From Nocardioides nitrophenolicus (GTDB lineage: Bacteria; Actinomycetota; Actinomycetes; Propionibacteriales; Nocardioidaceae), in contig NZ_JAFBBY010000001.1 of the NCBI RefSeq assembly GCF_016907515.1, forward strand, positions 620,001-684,000: DNA of 64,000 nucleotides. Reading direction: 5' to 3'. Positions 34,449 through 42,395 of this stretch are shown here, in pieces; the first letter of the stretch is position 1, and each line of letters begins with the position of its first letter. Under the pieces are notes generated by a model. That model was given only the letters and a program-made list of their open reading frames with translations, had not been told where the DNA came from and made no database searches. The translations under genes and the position numbers were made by a program.

Positions 34449-34493
34449 GCCCACGACTGAGCCGCCGCTTTCCACCCGCCAGAGAGGAACACC

Positions 34494-34874
34494 ATGACCG
34501 ACACCCACTCGCCCCACGCCAAGCCCGTCCTCGACGAGCTCTCCCCGCTGCACCGCCGGCTGCGCCGCGCGATCCCCGACGTCTACCAGGGCTTCGGCGC
34601 GCTGTCCCAGGCCGCCTTCGCCGACGGCGCGCTCGACACCCGCACCAAGGAGCTGATCGCCCTGGCGATCGGCGTCGTCGAGGGCTGCGACGGCTGCATC
34701 GCCTCCCACGCGCAGGCCGCGGCCCGGGCCGGTGCCACGAGGCAGGAGGCCGCCGAGGCCATCGGCGTCACCTTCCTGATGCACGGCGGGCCCGCGACGA
34801 TCCACGGCGCCCGGGCGTACGACGCGTTCTGCTCGTTCGCCGACGCGCTCGAGTCGACTGCCGCGGAGGCCTGA
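34494..34874 (+). CDS. AhpD-like carboxymuconolactone decarboxylase-family peroxidase
   Basis: The 126-residue helical protein carries the AhpD redox centre Cys65-Asp-Gly-Cys68 followed by His72 (GCDGCIASH). AhpD-like proteins reduce peroxides or pass electrons from lipoyl groups. It follows the MMPL gene by 45 bp on the same strand, with its own GAGAGGAAC ribosome site, so it probably belongs to the CsoR-type controlled unit. A link with reactive sulfur or peroxide stress is inferred. Confidence 0.85.
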   Translation: MTDTHSPHAKPVLDELSPLHRRLRRAIPDVYQGFGALSQAAFADGALDTRTKELIALAIGVVEGCDGCIASHAQAAARAGATRQEAAEAIGVTFLMHGGPATIHGARAYDAFCSFADALESTAAEA

Positions 34875-34877
34875 GCC

Positions 34878-35029
34878 GTGTGCCGTCCGGTGCGCTGCAG
34901 GACGTGCGCAAGACGACCTGGGCCGGGTGCGGCCAGCACGTCGCGTCGGTCCGGGCCCGGGTGCCCGCCGAGGAGTGGTGCGCGGGCCACGAGCGTCCCG
35001 ACAGGCCGAAGAGATGGTGGCGGCGCTGA
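34878..35029 (+). pseudogene. Small Cys-rich zinc-ribbon-like protein, one-base frameshift
   Basis: Two frames together give a small protein: GTG at 34878 reads VCRPVRCRTC, then the frame must shift by one base to read KTTWAGCGQHVASVRARVPAEEWCAGH and end at TGA 35027-35029. With one G restored near 34908 the gene is 50 codons plus stop. The combined protein resembles small actinobacterial proteins with a CRxC...TWAGCGxHV...C pattern, as I recall them. The shift may be a real inactivating deletion or a sequencing error in GC-rich DNA. It sits 3 bp after the AhpD gene. Function of the family is unknown. Confidence 0.65.
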
Positions 35030-35057
35030 ACGTCTCGCCCGCCCCCTCCGCGGGCTC

Positions 35058-35121
35058 GGGTCGCAGGTCCCGAGGCTCGGGACCTGCGACCCTGTGCCTC
35101 GCCGCCGTGATGGCGCAGGCT
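35058..35121 (+). promoter_or_regulatory. DosR-like promoter with two boxes, for the first PNPOx-like gene
   Basis: Boxes GGGTCGCAGGTCCC (35058-35071) and GGGACCTGCGACCC (35079-35092) form a perfect 15-bp inverted repeat and lie 21 bp apart. The -10 hexamer CAGGCT (35116-35121) is exactly 23 nt after the proximal box. The gene starts at 35155. Confidence 0.75.
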
Positions 35122-35154
35122 GAGGTCGTGCCCCCCGCAACGAGAGGAACCGGC

Positions 35155-35574
35155 ATGGACGCCTACGAGGACCTGCAGCAGGCGACGCTGCACGACATCC
35201 CCCGCTCCGAGTGCCTGCAGCTGCTCGGCCTGGCCCGCGTCGGCCGCATCGTCTACGCCGACGACCAGGGGCCGGTCGCGCTGCCGGTCAACTTCCGGAT
35301 GGACGGCGAGACCGTCCTGTTCCGGGTCTCCCCCGCCAGCGAGATGTGCCTGCGTCTCAACGACGCCGAGGTCTCCTTCCAGGTCGACCGCCTCGACGAC
35401 TTCCACCAGACGGGCTGGAGCGTGCTGGTGCGTGGGCGGTCGTCGTACGTCGAGAGCGCGGACCTGCCCGCCCTAGAGTCGACCCGTCCGCTGCCGTGGG
35501 CGCGCGGCTTCCGGCCGGTGTACGTCCGGGTCAGTCCGACACGGATCAGCGGCAGGCGGCTGGTCGATGACTGA
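35155..35574 (+). CDS. PNPOx-like flavin-binding split-barrel protein
   Basis: The 139-residue protein has the pyridoxamine-5'-phosphate-oxidase-like fold as in F420/FMN-binding small proteins (LLGLARVGRIVYADDQGPVALPVNFRMDG, then FQVDRLDDFHQTGWSVLVRGRSS). Homologues occur in the M. tuberculosis DosR regulon, but their reaction is unknown. The ATG follows GAGAGGAACC. Two DosR-like boxes lie upstream, so it is probably induced by hypoxia. Two paralogues occur at 41.4-41.8 and 57.5-57.9 kb. Confidence 0.85.
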   Translation: MDAYEDLQQATLHDIPRSECLQLLGLARVGRIVYADDQGPVALPVNFRMDGETVLFRVSPASEMCLRLNDAEVSFQVDRLDDFHQTGWSVLVRGRSSYVESADLPALESTRPLPWARGFRPVYVRVSPTRISGRRLVDD

Positions 35575-35684
35575 CGCGGACGGCATGGCCGACCTCAACG
35601 AGACCACGACCCCGACCGGGCGCATCGACGGCCGGATGCCCAGCCCTCCCCAGGTCACCCCACGGCCAACGGTCACCCGGGGTC

Positions 35685-35727
35685 GTGCCCTTTGGCCCTG
35701 TCGGCCCACCCGTGGCCGGCGCAGGCT
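35685..35727 (+). promoter_or_regulatory. DosR-like promoter of universal stress protein gene
   Basis: Box GTGCCCTTTGGCCC (35685-35698), 23-nt gap, -10 CAGGCT (35722-35727), then 6 nt to the ATG, so the mRNA is predicted leaderless. Confidence 0.75.
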
Positions 35728-35733
35728 GGGCCC

Positions 35734-36588
35734 ATGAGAGACAACTCCCGCATTGTCGTCGGGTACGACGGATCGTCCGGCGCTGATGCCGCGCTCGTCT
35801 GGGCGGCCCAGGACGCGGCGGTCGGCGCCGCTCCGCCGCCCGACCTGCATGTCGTCGTGGTCGGCACGGCGATGGCCCCGGCCCTCGGCGAGTACCGCCA
35901 TGTCATGGACCGCGCCGTCGAGGAATGGTGCGCGAGCGCCGCGGAACGGCTCGGCGCTCTCGGTCGCGCCGACGCCGAGGTCGAGGTACGGCACGGCTCG
36001 GTCGTCCCCCAGCTCCTCGACGCGGCACGGAGCGCGTCGCTGCTCGTCGTCGGCAGCGCCGGCCACGGGTTCGCGGCCGGCACGCTGGCCGGCTCGGTCA
36101 GCCAACACATCGCGCGCCACGCGCCATGCCCCGTGGTCGTCGTACGGCCCCGGCACTCGACGGCGGTGGACCGGATCGTGGTCGGCGTCGACGAGTCACC
36201 GTCCTCCGCTCAGGCGCTCCGATTCGCCTGCGAGCGGGCTCGACGCACGGGCGAGAGCGTCGCCGCGGTCCACGGCTGCTTCTCGGCGCTCGCTCATGTG
36301 CTGACCTTCGACGGCGCCGAGTCCGAGCTCGCCGACCGTCAGCTGGCCGCCGCCGAGCAGCTCGTCCAGGACCTCTGTCGCGCGTGTGCCGCCGAGTTCC
36401 CGGACGTCTCGATCGAGCCGGAGGCGGTCCCGGTCCGCGCCGGGCAGGTGCTGGTCGACGCCAGCCACGCCGCATCGCTGGTCGTCGTCGGGTCTCGGGG
36501 CCGCGATGCATTCAGCGAGATGCTGCTCGGCTCGGTCAGCCAGCACGTCCTCGGCCACGCCCGATGCCCGGTGGCCGTCGTCCGCTGA
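35734..36588 (+). CDS. Tandem-domain universal stress protein
   Basis: The 284-residue protein contains two UspA domains (about 5-148 and 153-284). Both end with the ATP-binding signature G-x2-G-x9-G-S/T (VVGSAGHGFAAGTLAGSVSQH and VVGSRGRDAFSEMLLGSVSQH). Such tandem Usps are hallmarks of actinobacterial dormancy regulons and bind ATP to slow growth. ATG at 35734 lies 6 nt after a -10, with a DosR-like box further upstream. The DUF1918 gene follows 42 bp downstream, probably in the same transcript. Confidence 0.92.
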   Translation: MRDNSRIVVGYDGSSGADAALVWAAQDAAVGAAPPPDLHVVVVGTAMAPALGEYRHVMDRAVEEWCASAAERLGALGRADAEVEVRHGSVVPQLLDAARSASLLVVGSAGHGFAAGTLAGSVSQHIARHAPCPVVVVRPRHSTAVDRIVVGVDESPSSAQALRFACERARRTGESVAAVHGCFSALAHVLTFDGAESELADRQLAAAEQLVQDLCRACAAEFPDVSIEPEAVPVRAGQVLVDASHAASLVVVGSRGRDAFSEMLLGSVSQHVLGHARCPVAVVR

Positions 36589-36630
36589 GCCTTTCGGCGC
36601 GCACGCCCGTCCGAACCAAAGGAGCACGAC

Positions 36631-36855
36631 ATGTACGCATCCGTCGGCGATCGCCTGATTGTCCGCAGCAACCGGGTCGGTGGCCCCGTCCGCGACGGTG
36701 AGGTCCTGCAGGTGAGGCATTCCGACGGGAGCCCGCCGTACGTCGTGCGTTGGTCGGACAACGGTCACGAGTCGGTGTTCTTCCCCGGCCCCGACACCGA
36801 GGTCCACCACGTCGCCCCCGGCTTGGCCCCGGACCCCGGCGACGACGCGGGCTGA
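36631..36855 (+). CDS. DUF1918 small protein
   Basis: The 74-residue protein matches DUF1918 (VGDRLIVRSNRVGGPVRDGEVLQV, then PYVVRWSDNGHESVFFPGPD), a small beta-barrel-like domain of unknown function common in actinobacterial stress clusters. AAAGGAGCACGAC precedes the ATG. It lies right behind the universal stress protein gene and has no promoter box of its own. Confidence 0.88.
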   Translation: MYASVGDRLIVRSNRVGGPVRDGEVLQVRHSDGSPPYVVRWSDNGHESVFFPGPDTEVHHVAPGLAPDPGDDAG

Positions 36856-36873
36856 GCCACGTCGGCCGGACTC

Positions 36874-36916
36874 GGGACCTTCGGCCCTGCCCCGAACTCG
36901 CCTGGCGGTTCAGGCT
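36874..36916 (+). promoter_or_regulatory. DosR-like promoter upstream of a small frameshifted gene
   Basis: Box GGGACCTTCGGCCC (36874-36887) is followed after exactly 23 nt by -10 CAGGCT (36911-36916), the same hexamer and spacing as at the universal stress protein promoter. The transcript would carry the gene starting at 36942. Confidence 0.75.
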
Positions 36917-36941
36917 GGTCGTCGAGTACAAGGAGATGCCC

Positions 36942-37183
36942 ATGTCGGACCCACGAGCGCGCCGCCAGGCTCGCCAGCACCTCGCTGACCGGTTGATCCT
37001 CGAGTACGCCGGTGCGGTCGCGCCGGCCAGGTGCTGGCCGCGGTCCTGCGTGCCGAGCAGCTGCTGCAGGCCTACCACCCGGACGAGGACCGGCGGATGG
37101 CGCTGTGCGAGGAGCTCGTCCGGCACCGGCTCGCCGAGAGCATGACCCTCCGCCCAGCACCCCGGCTCGTCATCGCGTCCTGA
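36942..37183 (+). pseudogene. Small helical protein gene with one-base frameshift
   Basis: ATG at 36942, preceded by AAGGAGATGCCC, reads MSDPRARRQARQHLADRLILEYAGAV. Beyond about base 37020 the first frame turns into Cys/Arg/Thr-rich nonsense, while another frame reads GQVLAAVLRAEQLLQAYHPDEDRRMALCEELVRHRL and ends at TGA 37181-37183. One missing G in the CCGGCC stretch near 37027 explains this; restored, the protein has 80 residues, all helical. The family is not recognised by name. Promoter quality suggests a gene that was functional recently, or a sequence error. Confidence 0.65.
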
Positions 37184-37218
37184 CCGGACCGTCCACGGCG
37201 GTCCCTTGCCGAGGCCTC

Positions 37219-38646
37219 TCAGTCGACGCGCACCCGCTCACCGAGCGTGGGGACGACGGCGCAGATGCCCAGCTCGTCCTCGATCCGCCCGGCGAGCGCC
37301 GCGGAGGAGTGCGGCTCCCCGTGCACGACGTACACCGTGGTCGGGGGCGCGGCCGCCGAAGCCACCCAGGCGACGAGGTCGTCGGCGTCGGCGTGCACCG
37401 AGAAGTCCGGTACGTCGACCACCTCGGCGCGTACCGGGACGTAGTGCCCGTGGATCTTGAGGTGCCGCGCGCCGTCCTGGAGCTGTCGCCCACGGGTGCC
37501 GGGTGCCTGGTAGCCCGTGAGGACCACGCAGTTGCGCGGGTCGGGCAGCTGGTGGGCGAGGTGGTGGACGACCCGCCCGCCGCTCGCCATGCCGGACGCC
37601 GAGGCGATGATGCACGGCTGGTCAGGGTCGTTGAGGCGGCGGGACTCGCCGGCATCCCGCACGGCGTGGAGGTCGAGAGCGCGGAGCCTCTCCAGTGCCT
37701 CCGCCCGATCGGCCCGGAGCTGCGCGGAGCCCTCGTGCAGGGCCCGGAGATACACCCCGAGGGCCTCGAGTGCCATCGGGCTGTCGACGTGGATCGGCAC
37801 CCGCGGGATCAGCCCGGCGCTCTCGAGCCGTTCGAGCTCCAGCAGCACCAGCTCGGTCCGGTCGACGGCGAAGGCGGGGATGAGGACCGTGCCGCCACGG
37901 CCGACGGTGCGCCGCACCGCGCCGGCGAGGACGCCGGGCTCGGCCGTCGGGTGCACGCGGTCGCCGTAGGTGGACTCGAGCACCAGCGCGGTGGCGGCCA
38001 CGGGCGCGGGCGGTGGCTCGAGGAGCGGGTGCCCGTCGCGGCCGAGGTCGCCGCTGAAGACCACCACGTCCCCGGCGATGTCCACTTCGAGGGTCGCCGA
38101 GCCGAGGATGTGCCCGGCCGGGTGGAGACGGACTCCCACGGATGCCGTGACCGAGTGGTGCTCGTCATACGGCAGAGGCGCGAACCGGCGCAGCGTCCTC
38201 TCGACGTCGTCCGCGGTGTACAGCGGCAGCGCCGGCCGGTGCCGCGACCAGCCGGACTCGTTGGCGTAGCGCGCCTCCTCCTCGAGGAGATGGGCGCTGT
38301 CCCTCAGCACGATCGCGGCCAGCGCGGCCGTCTCCTTGCTGCAGTGGATCGGCCCGGCGAAGCCGTCCTTCACCAGTCGCGGCAACTGGCCGCAGTGGTC
38401 CAGGTGGGCATGGGTGAGCAGCACGGCGTCCACCGTCGCCGGGTCGATCGGCAGCGGCTCCCAGTTCCTGCGTCGCAGCTCGGACGGGCCCTGGTAGAGG
38501 CCGGCATCGACGAGCACCCGGCTGGTGTCGTGCTCGAGCAGGAAGCAGCTGCCCGTGACCGTCCCGGCTGCTCCCAGGAAGGTCAGGATGGGACTGACCG
38601 GCCCCACGGTCGGGGCGCGGGATGACATCGTCGGTGTGGTCGGCAT
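37219..38646 (-). CDS. MBL-fold beta-CASP nuclease
   Basis: The 475-residue protein is a metallo-beta-lactamase/beta-CASP hydrolase of the CPSF/Ysh1-like RNase group: metal motif THAHLDH (His79, His81, Asp83, His84), later HPAGHILGSA and FSGDLGRDGHPLL, the beta-CASP part with IPAFAVDRTE and ASASGMASGGRVVHHL, and C-terminal FSVHADADDLVAW and VHGEPHS. These enzymes cut RNA; the physiological target is unknown. ATG at 38646 follows AGGAAGG. The DosR-like promoter upstream predicts a leader of about 38 nt, which supports this start over the longer GTG at 38688. Confidence 0.88.
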   Translation of the reverse strand: MPTTPTMSSRAPTVGPVSPILTFLGAAGTVTGSCFLLEHDTSRVLVDAGLYQGPSELRRRNWEPLPIDPATVDAVLLTHAHLDHCGQLPRLVKDGFAGPIHCSKETAALAAIVLRDSAHLLEEEARYANESGWSRHRPALPLYTADDVERTLRRFAPLPYDEHHSVTASVGVRLHPAGHILGSATLEVDIAGDVVVFSGDLGRDGHPLLEPPPAPVAATALVLESTYGDRVHPTAEPGVLAGAVRRTVGRGGTVLIPAFAVDRTELVLLELERLESAGLIPRVPIHVDSPMALEALGVYLRALHEGSAQLRADRAEALERLRALDLHAVRDAGESRRLNDPDQPCIIASASGMASGGRVVHHLAHQLPDPRNCVVLTGYQAPGTRGRQLQDGARHLKIHGHYVPVRAEVVDVPDFSVHADADDLVAWVASAAAPPTTVYVVHGEPHSSAALAGRIEDELGICAVVPTLGERVRVD

Positions 38647-38690
38647 CGCAACGACCTTCCTGCTCTGCGGTGCGGTGGTCTCACTCACCG

Positions 38691-38733
38691 ACGCTAGGAG
38701 CGGCCTCGGCGCCGCGACAGGGTCCTAGGTCCC
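38691..38733 (-). promoter_or_regulatory. DosR-like promoter of the MBL nuclease gene
   Basis: The fully palindromic box GGGTCCTAGGTCCC... core lies at 38720-38733; on the minus strand a 23-nt gap leads to -10 TAGCGT (38696-38691). Confidence 0.75.
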
Positions 38734-38755
38734 CGCACCCAGGGCCGTCGTGCCG

Positions 38756-41395
38756 TCAGGTCCGGCGCAGCTGCCGAGGCTCGTCCAGCGACTCTCCCGC
38801 CGCGAGGCGCACCTTGACGTCGACCAGGTGGATCCCGTCCTCGGTGACCAGCACCGGGTTGAGGTCCAGCTCGGCGATCTCGGGTACCTCGACCGCGAGC
38901 TGCCCGAGCGCTGAGGCCGCGCGTGCGAATGCCTCGACGTCCGCCCGCGGCGCGCCCCGGAAGCCGTCGAGCAGTGGCCAGGTGCGCAAGGTGCGCAGCG
39001 CCCGCATGATCTCCCCCGGCACGAACGGCGGGAGCAGGAACGCGCGGTCGTCGGCCAGGTCGGTGCTCACCCCGCCCGGCGCCACCATCACCAGTGGGCC
39101 GAGAACGGGGTCGCGCACCATGCCGAGCGCCATCTCGACGCCGGTGACCATCGGCTGCACCAGCACCGGACAGGCCCTGCCCATCCGGCGCTCGATGTCG
39201 TCGGCGGCGAGCGCCACCTCCTTCGGGGACATCAGCCCCGTGGCGACCAGCCGCCGCTCGGTGCGGTGGACCACGTCTGCGCTGGCGACCTTGACCGCCA
39301 CGGGGAAGCCCATCTGCGCGGCCGCCTGTGGTGCGTCGGCGGCGGTCGTGACGACGCCGGCGGACTTGAGTCCGTAGCGGTGCAGCAGCGCTGCGGCGTC
39401 GCCGGGTGCGACCCAGCCATCGACGCCGCCACGGGCGAGCAGGTCGATCGCCTCGTCCCGGGACTTCCGCGCCCGCACCGGGTCCGGGGCCGGAGCTGGG
39501 GGAACGACGTCGCGACGCCATGCGGCGTACCTCACCGCCCGCCCGAGCGCGGCCACCGCGGCCGCGCTGGACCGCAGCGTCGTGACTCCCGCATGGGTCC
39601 CGTCCGCATCCACGCCCAGTCCGACCGCGATCACGGGACGACCCGGGTGACGACGTCGTACGTCGGCGAGGGCGTCGAGCACGCCCAGGACGTCGTTGGT
39701 GTCCGTCGCGACCAGGACCACGAGCAGGGCGTCGACCTCGTCGGAGGCGAGCATCACGTCCGCGAGCGCGGCGACCCGTTCGGCGTCGGCGCCCGCTCCG
39801 GCGTCGACCGGGTTGGCCGATCCGGTGGTCTGCGCGACGCGATGGGCGACCTCGGCACGCAGCGCCGGTGAGAACGCGACCACGTCGAGGCCGGCGTCCT
39901 GCGCCGCGTCGGCCGCCAGCACGCCGAGCCCGCCTGCGTTGCTCAGGACCGCGATCCGCGGCCCGGCCGGGAGCGGCTCGCGGGTCAGGACCGTGACCGT
40001 GTCAGCCAGCTCCTCGGCGTCCCGGCACGCGATGACGCCGCTCTGGGCGCACAGGGCCGCCACCCCGACCGCGGAGGTCGCGGCGGCGGCGGTGTGCGAG
40101 GCGCCCGCCCGCCGGCCACCGGCGGAGCGGCCGCCGACCACCGCGACCAGCGGCTTGCGCTCGGAGAACAGGCGTGCGAACCGAGCGAACTTGCGCGCGT
40201 TCCCGAACGACTCGAGATAGAGCGCGGCGCAGGTGACCTCGGGGTCGTCGTACCAGGCCGCGAGGAGGTCGTTGCCGGAGACGTCGACCTTGTTGCCGAG
40301 CGAGACGAACGTGCGCACGCCGACGCCCTCGTCGGCGAGCAGCTCCATCAGTGCGATGCCGACACCACCGGACTGGCTGGCGACGGCGAGGCCCCCGGGG
40401 CCAGGCGCCCGCAGTCCGAAGGTCGCGTTGAGCCGCACGTCGGGGGCGTTGTCGAGCACGCCGAGACAGTTGGGCCCGACCACCCGGACTCCGTGGCGAC
40501 GAGCGGTGCGGCCCAGCTCCCGCTGCAGCCGCGACCCGTCCGGACCCATCTCGCCGAAGCCCGACGAGACCACCACGGCGCTCCGCGCTCCCCCGGCGAT
40601 CGCGTCCTCGAGCGCGTCGAGGACGCCCGCCACCGGGACAGCGATGACCGCGAGGTCGACCGGCGTCCCGTCCGCGAGTGAGTCGCGGGCGGGCACGCCG
40701 GCCACGACCCGGGCACGCGGATGGATGGCGACGACATCGCCCGCGAACCCGTCGCGGCGCACGGCCGTCAGCACCGCCGCGCCGATGCCGGTTCCGTCCC
40801 GGCGGGCGCCGTAGACGGCGACCGACCGGGGAGCCAGCAGCGGGCGCAGGGACCGGGCCTCCGCCACGAACTCGCGCAGGTCCGCGGCCTCCTGGACCGC
40901 CGGCGTGACCGCGATGTCCAGGTCCAGTTCGCACTCACCGACCTCGGTGGTCCGGGCGACGGTGAACCCCGCCCGGGCGAAGACGTCGAGCATCCGATGG
41001 TTCTCCGCGAGGACCAGGGCGGTGAACCGCCCGATCCCCCGGTCACGGGCCCGCGCGGCGAGATGCTCCAGCAGCAGGGTCCCCAGGCCGTGACCGGCCA
41101 GGTCGTCGGCCACGAGGAACGCCACCTCACAGCTCGTGGCGTCGATCGGCTCCGCGGTGGCCAGGGCGACCAGGCGGTCCCCGGACAGCGCGACGAGCGC
41201 GATGGTCTCCGGGGAGTCGAGCACCCGGTCGACGTACAGCCTGGCCGCGCGGCGCCCGCCGCTGAAGAAGCGCAACCGCAGCGCGTCATCAGAGGCCCTC
41301 TCGTGCAGCTCATGGACACCGGCGCTGTCGGCGGCCTCCAGCGGCCGGATCTCCGCCAGGCCACCGTCGCTCAGCAGCACGTCGGCGGAGGTCAC
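38756..41395 (-). CDS. GNAT acetyltransferase fused to NDP-forming acyl-CoA synthetase
   Basis: The 879-residue protein has an N-terminal GNAT domain (about 10-165, acetyl-CoA loop GHGLGT at 101-106), then a CoA-binding domain (PRSVAVYGARRDGTG from 189), succinyl-CoA-synthetase-like domains and an ATP-grasp domain to the end. His434 in GASHTAA matches the phospho-His of active NDP-forming acetyl-CoA synthetases, whereas the Pat-type lysine acetyltransferases, as known for Salmonella, have lost it. So this fusion may keep synthetase activity. GTG overlaps the previous stop by 4 bp; it is the last gene of the ppdK operon. Confidence 0.88.
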   Translation of the reverse strand: MTSADVLLSDGGLAEIRPLEAADSAGVHELHERASDDALRLRFFSGGRRAARLYVDRVLDSPETIALVALSGDRLVALATAEPIDATSCEVAFLVADDLAGHGLGTLLLEHLAARARDRGIGRFTALVLAENHRMLDVFARAGFTVARTTEVGECELDLDIAVTPAVQEAADLREFVAEARSLRPLLAPRSVAVYGARRDGTGIGAAVLTAVRRDGFAGDVVAIHPRARVVAGVPARDSLADGTPVDLAVIAVPVAGVLDALEDAIAGGARSAVVVSSGFGEMGPDGSRLQRELGRTARRHGVRVVGPNCLGVLDNAPDVRLNATFGLRAPGPGGLAVASQSGGVGIALMELLADEGVGVRTFVSLGNKVDVSGNDLLAAWYDDPEVTCAALYLESFGNARKFARFARLFSERKPLVAVVGGRSAGGRRAGASHTAAAATSAVGVAALCAQSGVIACRDAEELADTVTVLTREPLPAGPRIAVLSNAGGLGVLAADAAQDAGLDVVAFSPALRAEVAHRVAQTTGSANPVDAGAGADAERVAALADVMLASDEVDALLVVLVATDTNDVLGVLDALADVRRRHPGRPVIAVGLGVDADGTHAGVTTLRSSAAAVAALGRAVRYAAWRRDVVPPAPAPDPVRARKSRDEAIDLLARGGVDGWVAPGDAAALLHRYGLKSAGVVTTAADAPQAAAQMGFPVAVKVASADVVHRTERRLVATGLMSPKEVALAADDIERRMGRACPVLVQPMVTGVEMALGMVRDPVLGPLVMVAPGGVSTDLADDRAFLLPPFVPGEIMRALRTLRTWPLLDGFRGAPRADVEAFARAASALGQLAVEVPEIAELDLNPVLVTEDGIHLVDVKVRLAAGESLDEPRQLRRT

Positions 41396-41835
41396 CGGGC
41401 GATCCTGTTCACCGGCAGCCCGGCCGTCAGGTCCCAGCCCGATCCGGTACGCCGACCGGTCAGCTCCTCCCAACGCAGCTGGAGCCACGCCTCGTCCTCC
41501 CGGCGCACCCACCGTGGCGGGCCCGAGCGTCGTCGTTCGGAGCCGGTGCGCTCGCAGTCCCGCACCCGCTCGCCGTGGCCACGGGCCACGACCGACCAGC
41601 CGCGGGCGCGGTCGTGGTCGACGTGGTCGACCTCCAGGAGCACCGGTGCGCCGTCGGCGCAGCGGTCCAGGAGCGATCCCGGCCGGGTCCGCACCCAGAC
41701 GGCGTCGCCGTGAGTGGTGTAGTTGACCGGGACGATCTCCAGGCGCCCGTCGGCGACCAGCACGACGCGCCCGAACACCCCCGAGCGCAACAGCCGCTCG
41801 CAGTCGCGGACATCCAGCTCCTCGAGCGTGCTCAT
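41392..41835 (-). CDS. PNPOx-like flavin-binding protein (second paralogue)
   Basis: The 147-residue protein has the same split-barrel pattern as the other two paralogues in the island (LLRSGVFGRVVLVADGRLEIVPVNYTTHGD, then EVDHVDHDRARGWSVVARGHGE). Its cofactor and substrate are unknown. It is coupled by 4-bp overlaps both to the CBS-BON gene before it and to the GNAT-synthetase gene after it. Confidence 0.85.
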   Translation of the reverse strand: MSTLEELDVRDCERLLRSGVFGRVVLVADGRLEIVPVNYTTHGDAVWVRTRPGSLLDRCADGAPVLLEVDHVDHDRARGWSVVARGHGERVRDCERTGSERRRSGPPRWVRREDEAWLQLRWEELTGRRTGSGWDLTAGLPVNRIAR

Positions 41836-42395
41836 CGCCCTCGGCCCCATCGGACCGTGACCACACCCGGTATGGCGCCGACCGCGTCGAGAACGAATGC
41901 ACGGCGGCCCTCGTCGGTGGCCTCGAGCCCCGTGAGCTGCACGATGCCGTTGCGCACCCGCACCCCGCACCCGGACACCCGGGCGCGGGCGAGGACGTCG
42001 GCCACGTCTGCCTCGAGCTGTTCGTCGTCGTGGGCGAACGCACGGACCACGTCGCTGCGACTGACCACCCCGACGACCTGGTCCGCCGCGTCGACGACCG
42101 GCAGGCTCTTCACCCCGGTGCGGGTCAGGATCGCGCGCAGCTCGGCGACGTCCGTCTCAGGATGCACGAGGGCGATCACCCTGCTCATCGCGCTGCCCAC
42201 GGAGTCGGTCAGCCGGGAGCCCGCGAGGATGTCGGCCTCGCTGATCACGCCGACCACCCGGGAGCGCTCGTCGACGACCGGTAACGCGGTGACGGCATGC
42301 CGGGCCAGCAGCCGCGCGGCGGCGCCGAGCGGCAGGTCGGTGCGCACCGTGACCGGGTGCGGACTCATGATGTCCTCCACCAGCACCGGGATCAC
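41832..42395 (-). CDS. CBS-pair protein with C-terminal BON domain
   Basis: The 187-residue protein has two CBS domains (MSPHPVTVRTDLPLGAAARLL... and MSRVIALVHPETDVAEL...) that usually bind adenosine nucleotides, followed by a BON-like domain (VRVRNGIVQLTGLEATDEGRRAFVLDAVGAIPGV) that may bind membranes or phospholipids. It resembles the DosR-controlled Hrp1 of M. tuberculosis with an added BON part. The GTG start overlaps the ppdK stop by 4 bp. It may report the energy state to its operon partners. Confidence 0.88.
   Translation of the reverse strand: MIPVLVEDIMSPHPVTVRTDLPLGAAARLLARHAVTALPVVDERSRVVGVISEADILAGSRLTDSVGSAMSRVIALVHPETDVAELRAILTRTGVKSLPVVDAADQVVGVVSRSDVVRAFAHDDEQLEADVADVLARARVSGCGVRVRNGIVQLTGLEATDEGRRAFVLDAVGAIPGVVTVRWGRGR

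Noticed and set aside
35058..35092. A perfect 15-bp inverted repeat that looks like a transcription terminator after the small Cys-rich gene.
   Set aside because: Its two arms are DosR-like boxes, and the right one is exactly 23 nt before a CAGGCT -10, as in other promoters of the island; no T-run follows. It is better read as a two-box operator.
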